From positions 62,001-126,000 of the forward strand of contig CAYUPI010000011.1 of the NCBI GenBank assembly GCA_964446585.1: a DNA stretch of 64,000 nt. Reading direction: 5' to 3'. This DNA comes from CAYUPI01 sp964446585. Lineage in GTDB: Bacteria; Verrucomicrobiota; Verrucomicrobiia; Limisphaerales; UBA8199. The translations under genes and the position numbers were made by a program. Positions 57,280 to 64,000 of the stretch are shown here, piece after piece. Each line of letters begins with the position of its first letter. The first letter of the stretch is position 1. The notes beneath the pieces were generated by a model that worked only from the letters and a program-made list of their open reading frames with translations, did not search any database and was not told where the DNA came from.

Positions 57280-59121
57280 ATGCCAGGTTCAAAGCACGCG
57301 TTGTTCCTGAGGCGATGGCTCAAAGCGGTCTTTTTCTGGAGTTCACTTGTCGTTTTTTCTATCGATAGTTCCGCCCAAAGCAGCGGCACGAATTCCCCGC
57401 CAGTGGACCTCGTCATTGTCGGCGCAGGCATCTCAGGACTCTGCGCGGCTTTAGAGGCGGCGAGCTCGGGCGCATGTGTGACGGTTGTTGACGGTTGGTC
57501 CGTGTTTGGTGGACACGCGGTCATGTCCAGCGGCATGGTCTGTATCGTCGGCACGCCTGAACAAGAGTCCAGCCATGTGAAAGACTCGCCCGAGCTGGCC
57601 AGCCGGGACTTTCTACGCTTCGGCGAAGATGCCAACAACGACTGGGTTCGTTCCTACGCGCAAAATTCGCGCCGTGAAGTCTATGATTGGCTTGGGCGGC
57701 TTGGCGTGACGCATTGGGAGTTGTATGCGCAAGTCATTCCCGGGAACAGCGTTCGCCGCCAGCATGTCGCCAAGGGTCGCGGCGTGGGGCTGGTCAGCCC
57801 GATTTACCGGGAGTGTTTGCGCTATCCGAATCTCTCCTGGCTTTGGAATACAAAGGTAACCGGGCTGCTCTATGAATCGGGACGAGTAAGCGGCGTTCGC
57901 ACAACGCATCAGCGGACGGGCCACACGAACGAACTCCGCGCCACTTGCGTGCTTCTGGCGACGGGCGGCTTTGAAAGCAACCTCGAGCTGGTGCGAGCTA
58001 ATTGGCCGCATTATTTCCCGGGATTGAGCGCCGGCACGCGCGTCCTCCTTGGCTCCGGGATTAATGCGCTGGGAAGCGGGCTGGATATCGCCGGCAAAGC
58101 CGATGTATCGCTCAGCCGGCTCGATCATCAGTTGTTTTACTCGACCGGCCTGGTCGATCCGCGCGATTCTACTGGCCGGCGGGGTTTGCACGCCTACAAC
58201 CGGCTTTCCATTTGGGTTAATGCCGAGGGCCGTCGTTTTGTCTATGACGGCCAGCCCGATCCTAAATGCCAGATGCCGGCGGTCCTTCGTCAAACTCCCG
58301 CCACTTACTGGGCCATCTTCGATGCGGCCTCGCGTCCCGAGTTCTTTGTCTCCGGCTCGGACTGGAACAATACGAACGTCGTTCAGCGGGAAATCTTTGG
58401 CAATCCGAAGCTGGCGCCGTGGATCAAACAGGCCGATTCCCTCGAGGCATTGGCGCGCGCGGCAGGATTGCCGGTTACGAATTTGCTAGCGACCGTTCGG
58501 CACTGGAACGAGATGATTGATCGAGGCAACGATGTTGATTTTCATCGTTTCGATTCCTCCAGCTCGGAGCGCCCGCCGAGGATCGGCACGCCCCCATTTT
58601 TCGCCGTGCAATTCTTTCCACTCGCTCGCAAAAGTCTGGGCGGGGTGGCGGTGGACCTCTCCTGTCGAGTCCTGGATAAGCATGGCCAGCCGATTCCTGG
58701 GCTTTATGCGTCCGGAGAACTGACTGGCGCGGGCGGAATCAATGGCCGGGCGGCCCTCGAAGGCACCATGCTCGGCCCTTCGATTTGGATGGGACGCGTC
58801 GCGGCGAGAGATGTCGCCGGAAAAATCCAACGCGCCTTACATCCGCTTCCAGCCAGGACTGAACCCGACACTCCGGCTCAGCCGCCTGGGCCCGACGCCG
58901 AAACATTACGAGCCTGGCGCGAGGTGTTGCGCCAACTGATCTCTCAACCTCGCCCTGGATACCTTCATTTTGAAAAGGCGCATGCGGTCGTTTTGGACCG
59001 GAACGATTCATGCGCGCGCTGCCATCGCGAGCCGCTGCCACTGACTTTGACTGCAGAGCAACTGGACCGCCGCACACTCATCCAGGCGTGCGGTTACTGT
59101 CATGGCGGGGTCAAAGAGTGA
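57280..59121 (+). CDS. Secreted flavocytochrome c: FAD oxidoreductase with C-terminal diheme tail
   Basis: 613 residues from the ATG at 57280 (GTG at 57265 possible). The signal peptide ends near DSSAQS. The FAD_binding_2 fold is shown by LVIVGAGISGLCAAL (GAGISG at 48-53), VVDGWSVFGGHAVMSSG, VLLATGGFE and ASGELTGAGGINGRAALEGT. A linker leads to a C-terminal tail with CARCH (578-582) and CGYCH (604-608). Fumarate-reductase-type flavocytochromes of Shewanella carry their hemes N-terminally, so the C-terminal diheme arrangement is unusual. It probably reduces an unsaturated acid or similar acceptor in the periplasm using cytochrome electrons. It is divergent from the kinase gene. Confidence 0.85.
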   Translation: MPGSKHALFLRRWLKAVFFWSSLVVFSIDSSAQSSGTNSPPVDLVIVGAGISGLCAALEAASSGACVTVVDGWSVFGGHAVMSSGMVCIVGTPEQESSHVKDSPELASRDFLRFGEDANNDWVRSYAQNSRREVYDWLGRLGVTHWELYAQVIPGNSVRRQHVAKGRGVGLVSPIYRECLRYPNLSWLWNTKVTGLLYESGRVSGVRTTHQRTGHTNELRATCVLLATGGFESNLELVRANWPHYFPGLSAGTRVLLGSGINALGSGLDIAGKADVSLSRLDHQLFYSTGLVDPRDSTGRRGLHAYNRLSIWVNAEGRRFVYDGQPDPKCQMPAVLRQTPATYWAIFDAASRPEFFVSGSDWNNTNVVQREIFGNPKLAPWIKQADSLEALARAAGLPVTNLLATVRHWNEMIDRGNDVDFHRFDSSSSERPPRIGTPPFFAVQFFPLARKSLGGVAVDLSCRVLDKHGQPIPGLYASGELTGAGGINGRAALEGTMLGPSIWMGRVAARDVAGKIQRALHPLPARTEPDTPAQPPGPDAETLRAWREVLRQLISQPRPGYLHFEKAHAVVLDRNDSCARCHREPLPLTLTAEQLDRRTLIQACGYCHGGVKE

Positions 59122-59152
59122 TGCTCTACCGGCAACGGAATACCCGCTTTCG

Positions 59153-59710
59153 TCACATCGTCCGCTTCAACTCCTCGTACAACCATGCTCGCGCATAAGC
59201 CCAGGTGCGCTTGGCGGTGCGTTCTGGAATGCCCATGAGCCTGGCTGCCTCGATGTTCGGCAATCCAGCAAAGAAGCGCAGTTTGATCAATTGCGCGCCG
59301 ACCGGATCATGATCGGCCAATTTTTCCAGCGCTTCATCTACGGCCAGCAAGTGCTCGTCCTGGCTGGTAATTGCCAGATCCAACGTGGTCAGGCCGATGC
59401 GTTTCATCTCGCCTCCGTGTTTCATTCGTTGTTTCCGGCGCGCGTTCTCCACCAGGATACGGCGCATCGCCTCGGCTGCCGCCGCGAAAAAATGGCCGCG
59501 ACTGTTCCAGTGTTGCTCGGAGCTGCCGATCAATCGCAGCCAGGCTTCGTGTACTAACGCTGTTGGTTGCAACGTCTGTCCCGGCCGCTCCTGGGCCATC
59601 TTATACGCCGCGAGCCTCCGCAATTCCTCATAAACGACAGGTAACAATTCATTCGCCGCAGTCGGTTCGCCGCGCTCAATGGCCGAAAGAATGCGTGTGA
59701 CATCGCTCAT
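59153..59710 (-). CDS. ECF RNA polymerase sigma factor, TIGR02999/STK-associated type
   Basis: 185 residues. The region 2 helix contains ELLPVVYEELRRLAAYKM and TLQPTALVHEAWLRL, with HFFAAAAEAMRRILVENARRK, the hallmark of the TIGR02999 subfamily. The region 4 HTH is LPNIEAARLMGIPERTAKRTWAYARAWL (core AARLMGIPERTAKRTW). Members of this group have no classical anti-sigma factor and are encoded near Hanks kinases, which are thought to control them. It is the natural candidate reader of the three promoter motifs at 50985, 53576 and 57114. Its stop is convergent with the flavocytochrome gene. Confidence 0.93.
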   Translation of the reverse strand: MSDVTRILSAIERGEPTAANELLPVVYEELRRLAAYKMAQERPGQTLQPTALVHEAWLRLIGSSEQHWNSRGHFFAAAAEAMRRILVENARRKQRMKHGGEMKRIGLTTLDLAITSQDEHLLAVDEALEKLADHDPVGAQLIKLRFFAGLPNIEAARLMGIPERTAKRTWAYARAWLYEELKRTM

Positions 59711-59730
59711 TGGAAACCTGCGATGCGGCT

Positions 59731-61632
59731 CTACCGCTTTAGACGATAGAAAGCCGCCGCGTTGGTAGCCACTAGCGTTACCGAATTGACTCCATTCGTC
59801 ACCACGACCGTGTCGGTCGAGTCATGCCAGTTGCCCGCGGAGAGGTTCGTGCTGTACTGCAGCGCGAAAGTTCCATAGGTATTCGTCGTCCAGGACAGAA
59901 CGACTTGGCCTTCCACCAGCGTCACGCTCACTTGTGGCCGCGGCAGCAGACCATACACATTCAGGCGGTTAGAGAACGACGCGAGGTACACTTTGCCGTT
60001 GGCCACGGTCGGGGCCACAAATTTCGCAAAACTCCCGGCCGAGTCCCTTGCGCTAAGTTGTTCGGAATTCCAAAGCTCGTTCATGACGTTCTGAGCGTCG
60101 TAGGCGCGAAGAATGCCCGGACGCACTGCCTGATTGGCGTCGCCGACCAGGTTGTGCGAGGCCCAGACAATACCGCTGCCGGCGTTGGTGCCGTTGGCCG
60201 AGATCGCCAGGATGCCGCCGGGCTGACCGCTCGCCGCCAGGGCCGGACTGTGGGCGTAACTGGGCAGCAGGAATTGGCTTGTGCTCCGGTCGAACTTGTA
60301 CTGGCGCAGGTAATCCGATGCAACCTGCACATAACAATACGACCCGTTGGGACCATCCCACCAAACCGGGCCGCCGTGGACCTGTTGATAAGCGGAGGCT
60401 ACGAAAAAGCTCTGCACGATATTGTCGTTCGTGGTCGTCGAAGATGTCAGACCTCCCATGTCGTCCCGGTTGACAAGGTAGAGCAGCCCTTGCTTGCCTC
60501 CAGACAACGCCAGCGGGGTGCCCGGGATCAGCAACATGCCGGCCGAGCCGAGATCCACGTCGCCGTTCTCCAGATCCATCCAGTTGTAGGGTGTAAACCA
60601 GGTTGCCACCGTGAGGGTAGCGCCGCTGCGCGTGAGCTTCAGCAAGCTCTCGCCGCGGTTGATGGTGCCGGAGGTGTCCACCGTGCCGTTGCCAGTCGAA
60701 AGATACAAATTGCCGCCCGGGTCGGCCGCCGGTGCCTGGCCGCTCATCCAAATGCCGCCGTTGTAACCGTTGGGCGTGTCATTGTACACCACGACGCGTT
60801 GCAGACTTGATGCATCGTAGCCGATGACCCATCCGTGGTAGGGAGACCAATCACAATGGGCGGCCCAACAGATATAAACGACTCCATTGACCAACGCCAG
60901 GCCAGGACGCTGATTTTGTCTGTGAGTATCAAAAGTTATCAGACCGGCGACGTTGCCATCCCCGCTGCCGGCCACGCTCGCTGTGATGTTGGTGGGGCTG
61001 TTCGGCCGCTCCGCGCCAGTTGCGACGTCCAGAGCATGCAGACGCTGGACGTACGTAGAGCCGTTTTCCTTCGTGCGCGCCACGACGTAGAGAGTGCCCG
61101 TCGCCGGATCAATCACTGGGGTGCCCACAATCCCGATTTTGCCGCTGAAATCCAGATAGGTGCCGCACGGCGTGGTCATGTCCGAGTTCCGCGGAACGAC
61201 AACGTTCGGCCCCAAAAAACTGACCTGCCAATAGGGCGCAATGACGGAGGCATCGTCCGCATCGAACGCGTAAACCGCGTCGTTGACCGTTGCCACGATC
61301 ACGATATTGTGAACACCGTGATTAGGGATGTTGACATTCGTCATCACCAGCGGTTGCGCATAAATCTGGTCATCGACGGCCCGCGTGACGACCAAACCGA
61401 ACTGGTTTGTATTGACGTTTGAAACAGTAAGCTGGGTCTCGTTCAAATTGGCACCGGTCCGGGCGAGATCGTTATGCTGCGTCAGGACCGCCACCGGAGC
61501 TGCGCCCTGAGCCAGTGCTGGCATTGGCGAACTCGTCAGAAACGCCAGAAGGACCAGGGAACGGACGATGGAGGAAAGGTTTTTCCTGGCGAGGGGCCGT
61601 AGGGGAGGAAGCTCCAAGGTTTCCATGTTCAT
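59731..61632 (-). CDS. Secreted PQQ-like beta-propeller protein
   Basis: 633 residues from the ATG at 61632 (a second ATG at 61626). The signal peptide is about 20-45 (LVLLAFLTSSPMPALAQ). Repeated blades carry the hydrophobic-aromatic pattern of PQQ/quinoprotein-like propellers: NIVIVATVNDAVYAFDADDAS, GKIGIVGTPVIDPATGTLYVVARTK (abridged) and GKQGLLYLVNRDDMGGL. A C-terminal fibronectin-like tail (about 560-633) ends in AAAFYRLKR, as in other secreted proteins here. No PQQ ligand set is visible, so it may be structural or sugar-binding. Its stop lies 20 bp ahead of the ECF start, so the sigma gene may be in its transcript. Confidence 0.75.
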   Translation of the reverse strand: MNMETLELPPLRPLARKNLSSIVRSLVLLAFLTSSPMPALAQGAAPVAVLTQHNDLARTGANLNETQLTVSNVNTNQFGLVVTRAVDDQIYAQPLVMTNVNIPNHGVHNIVIVATVNDAVYAFDADDASVIAPYWQVSFLGPNVVVPRNSDMTTPCGTYLDFSGKIGIVGTPVIDPATGTLYVVARTKENGSTYVQRLHALDVATGAERPNSPTNITASVAGSGDGNVAGLITFDTHRQNQRPGLALVNGVVYICWAAHCDWSPYHGWVIGYDASSLQRVVVYNDTPNGYNGGIWMSGQAPAADPGGNLYLSTGNGTVDTSGTINRGESLLKLTRSGATLTVATWFTPYNWMDLENGDVDLGSAGMLLIPGTPLALSGGKQGLLYLVNRDDMGGLTSSTTTNDNIVQSFFVASAYQQVHGGPVWWDGPNGSYCYVQVASDYLRQYKFDRSTSQFLLPSYAHSPALAASGQPGGILAISANGTNAGSGIVWASHNLVGDANQAVRPGILRAYDAQNVMNELWNSEQLSARDSAGSFAKFVAPTVANGKVYLASFSNRLNVYGLLPRPQVSVTLVEGQVVLSWTTNTYGTFALQYSTNLSAGNWHDSTDTVVVTNGVNSVTLVATNAAAFYRLKR

Positions 61633-61835
61633 GTCACCAGTCGCCCTTGAAAATTTGTACCAACCTACGTTCTTTTCAGTCTTCGTCAATGAGTCTTTGG
61701 AATTGCGGTACCGGAAGAATGCGCTCCCTCTTTCTTGTGTTTCGCATTTTTCGTGGTTCAAATTCTTGTCCGCAAGAACTTCCCTCTTGGCTACCACCGA
61801 ACCAAAACGCAAAGTGAGCGCCTGTCGGACTCAAT

Positions 61836-62231
61836 ATGCTGAAACTCGAATCCATTGATCACATTCACGTGTACACGCCCGATCGCGCTCGAGCTGAGGG
61901 GTGGTGCGGCAGCGTTCTTGGACTGGCCAGAGTTAGCGAGTTTGAACATTGGGCCACGAAAGACGGGCCGCTGTTCCTGAGCAATCCGGAGCGCTCCGTC
62001 TCGATTGCCCTCTTCGAACGCCCTGTACAGCCAACCCGTTCCGTCATCGCCTTCCGCGTCAGTGGGCCGGACTTCATGACTTGGCGCGCTCATCTCTGCC
62101 AAATGCTCGGCGGCGTGAAAGAGGTCGATCATGCAGGTTCCTGGTCGCTTTACTTCTCGGACCCCGACGGAAATCCGTTTGAAATCACATCCTACGATTA
62201 CAAGTTCCTGAAGAACCAGTTGCAGCCTTGA
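61836..62231 (+). CDS. VOC-family (glyoxalase/dioxygenase-like) protein
   Basis: 131 residues. A paired beta-alpha-beta-beta-beta fold is suggested by LESIDHIHVYTPDRARAEGWCGSVLGL and later IAFRVSGPDFMTWRAHL, then WSLYFSDPDGNPFEITSYDY. Possible metal ligands are the His in DHIHV and the Glu in PFEIT. This matches glyoxalase-I-like, resistance or dioxygenase members; which of these cannot be decided from the sequence. It is cytoplasmic and probably transcribed alone, 116 bp before the MFS exporter gene on the same strand. Confidence 0.85.
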   Translation: MLKLESIDHIHVYTPDRARAEGWCGSVLGLARVSEFEHWATKDGPLFLSNPERSVSIALFERPVQPTRSVIAFRVSGPDFMTWRAHLCQMLGGVKEVDHAGSWSLYFSDPDGNPFEITSYDYKFLKNQLQP

Positions 62232-62346
62232 CGTCGAAACTCCTGCAGCCCTTGCGGGTGAAATCCTCGAGCTTGCCAGCCGAGATGTCAACGCGTACGA
62301 AGGTAAATCACTTTTCCGGAGCCGCCTGAACTGGTAGGAGTGCTTA

Positions 62347-63735
62347 GTGTCCGACAGCGCCAGCGCTTCGCCGCCCTCGCGTATCGGGAAACCCCTGCAA
62401 GTTTTCCGACACCGCCGGTTTCTGATCTTCTGGATCGGCGCCTGCATCTCGAACACCGGCAACTGGACGGAAAACGCCGCGCAGAGCTGGGCCGTTACGA
62501 CCCAAACTGTCGGCAATCCCCATCAGGGCCTCCTCGTCGAGGTTTTGCAATTCGCCGACTTCTGTCCGGTGCTCCTGCTCGCCCTGCTCGCCGGCGTAAT
62601 ATCGGATCGGGTCAACCGGAAGGTTTGGTTAATCACCCTGCAGGCGACGGCTTGCGCGCTCGGCGCGGGCCTCGCCGTCGCGGCGTTCCTGGGGCGGGCC
62701 ACACCGTGGGTCGTCATCGTCTTCACATTTTTGGAAGGGATCGTTTGGGCCCTCAATGGCCCTGTCTTTCTTTCGTTCGTGCCCGGTCTTGTGCCGCGCG
62801 CCGAACTGGATCGCGCCCTCGCGCTCAACTCCGTCCAGTTCAACATGGCCAGACTCTGCGGCCCAATGCTGGCGGCCGCTCTGATCGGTGCCTTCGACGT
62901 CGCCGGCGCCTTCGCGTTCAATGCCTGCACCTTCCTGCCGCTGCTGTTTGCCCTGCTGGTAGCCATTCCCGCCACTCCCGCTCCTTCGCGCCCCAACAAC
63001 GCGTCTATCTACGACGACATCCGCGAAGGTTTGAAATTCGTCTGGACGACCCCCGGCACTCGGCGCCTGACGATTATGGGAGTGGTCTTCATGTTCCTGG
63101 CCGCGCCGCTGCAGGGACTTCTGCCAGTATTCGCGCAGAGCGTGCTGAAAGGTGGCCCAACACTTTTCGGCCTGATGCTGTCAGCGATCGGCCTGGGTTC
63201 AATCCTGGGAGCGTACCTTCTCTCGTTCATTCCCTCCTACTATCCCCGTCACCACCTCATCCCGCTGGCCATGTGCGCCTTCGCCGCCATCGGATTGCTC
63301 TTCAGCCTTTCTACGGCACCGATCCTGAGCCTCATCATATTGGTCGCCAGCGGCGCTTGCTGGTTGCTGACCCTTAATCCCAGCAACACCGCCAACCAAC
63401 TCCTCGCCACGGATGCGAACCGTGGCCGCGTCCTCTCGATTATGCTTCTGGCCCAACAAGGTGGGATGCCGCTCGGCCACTTGTCCGCGGGCTTTCTAAC
63501 CCACTACATGTCTCCGGCCTGGGTGCTGCGCTTGATGCTCGGCGCACTCCTGGTGGTGACGGTCGTCTTCCTCTTCATACGTGAGCCGGCAATTGACAAT
63601 TTGCCCCGCCGGAAGTCGGGCAAACGTACTCTTTGGGAAACCTTTTGGGAAGCCGTTACCGCCCACTCTCACAACCCCGCCTATCCGGCCGAGATTGCAG
63701 TTTCATCTGAAAAAGCCAAACGAGAGGGGCCGTAG
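62347..63735 (+). CDS. MFS exporter, EntS-like (MFS_3)
   Basis: 462 residues from a GTG at 62347. The start pattern FRHRRFLIFWIGACISNTGNWTENAAQSWAV (core FRHRRFLIFWIGACIS) and AGVISDRVNRK are typical of MFS_3 transporters, which export siderophores or small toxic compounds. Eleven to twelve TM helices are visible, with family segments LNPSNTANQLLATDANRGRVLSI (core NPSNTANQLLATDANRGR) and SAGFLTHYMSP. The C-terminus has a charged cytoplasmic tail of about 50 residues. The substrate is unknown. Confidence 0.88.
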   Translation: MSDSASASPPSRIGKPLQVFRHRRFLIFWIGACISNTGNWTENAAQSWAVTTQTVGNPHQGLLVEVLQFADFCPVLLLALLAGVISDRVNRKVWLITLQATACALGAGLAVAAFLGRATPWVVIVFTFLEGIVWALNGPVFLSFVPGLVPRAELDRALALNSVQFNMARLCGPMLAAALIGAFDVAGAFAFNACTFLPLLFALLVAIPATPAPSRPNNASIYDDIREGLKFVWTTPGTRRLTIMGVVFMFLAAPLQGLLPVFAQSVLKGGPTLFGLMLSAIGLGSILGAYLLSFIPSYYPRHHLIPLAMCAFAAIGLLFSLSTAPILSLIILVASGACWLLTLNPSNTANQLLATDANRGRVLSIMLLAQQGGMPLGHLSAGFLTHYMSPAWVLRLMLGALLVVTVVFLFIREPAIDNLPRRKSGKRTLWETFWEAVTAHSHNPAYPAEIAVSSEKAKREGP

Positions 63736-63848
63736 AGGACACGGTCGATGCCAGGCGCCCTCGGGCCGCCGCTGATGCAGTGCCATCTCCGCTCGCGAAA
63801 AGGCTTGATTGGTGTGGCAGTTCCACCAGATGCTTTCTACACATCCTT

Positions 63849-64000
63849 ATGCAAATCCTTTCTCAGAGGTGCCTTCTTGCGGCTTTCACACTGCTTTCCT
63901 CCCTGACCCGCGACGCTATCGCGGCCGACGCATTGCCGGACGGTTTCTACCGCTATCCCACGATAGGCGGGGGTGCCATTGTCTTCGCCGCCGAGGGCGA
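63849..64000 (+). CDS. N-terminus of a Tricorn-like protease/TolB-propeller protein (cut by window end)
   Basis: ATG at 63849 begins a frame still open at 64000, giving 50 residues. The signal peptide is MQILSQRCLLAAFTLLSSLT up to about residue 26. The mature start DGFYRYPTIGGGAIVFAAEG closely matches the first blade of bacterial Tricorn proteases (-YRYPTI-GD-IVF--EGDLW). The rest is outside the window, so the peptidase domain cannot be checked. Confidence 0.7.
   Translation, partial: MQILSQRCLLAAFTLLSSLTRDAIAADALPDGFYRYPTIGGGAIVFAAEG

Noticed and set aside
1..64000. tRNA, rRNA, tmRNA or riboswitch genes
   Set aside because: No cloverleaf, CCA-ending acceptor pattern, rRNA core sequence or known riboswitch consensus was recognised by eye; weak candidates could have been missed.

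Overview
The window reads as a chromosomal segment of a Verrucomicrobiota bacterium, probably of the Pedosphaera/Limisphaera side. This is inferred from family content, not from a marker gene. The pointers are a type II pseudopilin ending in an xDGH-type motif, a PEP-CTERM protein, a DUF5069 protein, a TIGR02999-type ECF sigma factor next to a Ser/Thr kinase with WD40 repeats, Tat-exported Gfo/Idh/MocA and ThuA proteins, large secreted glycosidases and many short palindromic intergenic repeats. I see no rRNA, tRNA, CRISPR array, phage or insertion sequence. Coding is dense, with 4-bp ATGA overlaps inside operons.

Layout. 1-5.3 kb: a small membrane-protein gene pair and a MacAB-like efflux operon (adaptor, ATPase, two different permeases). 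5.3-15.3 kb: a secreted metallo-beta-lactamase-fold hydrolase divergent from an HxlR regulator with a clear palindromic operator, a BNR-repeat exoenzyme, a VapBC pair, an MFS carrier, an esterase and a penicillin/AHL-acylase-like Ntn hydrolase. 15.3-25.8 kb: a leftward run of secreted catabolic genes (two glycosidase-like proteins, phospholipase D family, YceI, Gfo/Idh/MocA, ThuA). 26-30.1 kb: an NtrC-type regulator overlapping a GT39-like membrane glycosyltransferase, then small coiled-coil and TPR genes.

30.1-37.3 kb is an accessory zone of short lineage-specific genes, attC-like hairpins, REP-like palindromes, a multiply broken secretin-domain-like pseudogene and a duplicated 3' fragment of a HEAT-repeat gene.

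37.3-49.2 kb is a respiratory electron-transfer region. The first module has a monoheme cytochrome c, a tetraheme cytochrome, a four-cluster FeS subunit and an NrfD-type quinol dehydrogenase that carries an inserted cyclic-nucleotide-binding domain. The second has a paralogous monoheme cytochrome, a seven-heme NapC/NirT protein and an eleven-heme cytochrome c fused to a b-type membrane domain. The pair resembles the ImcH/CbcL logic of extracellular electron transfer.

49.2-59.7 kb looks like a self-contained regulated island. An ECF sigma gene and a large Ser/Thr kinase accompany a diheme MauG/CcpA-like oxidase, two Cys-rich Tat-leader peptides, a 22-residue mini-relative of them, a beta-helix protein and a flavocytochrome c with a C-terminal diheme tail. 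Three leftward transcription units there share an identically spaced promoter-like motif (TGGCCCAAA, 12 nt, GTCGCA). I propose it as the ECF promoter. 59.7-64 kb holds a secreted beta-propeller protein, a VOC protein, an MFS exporter and the start of a Tricorn-like protease.
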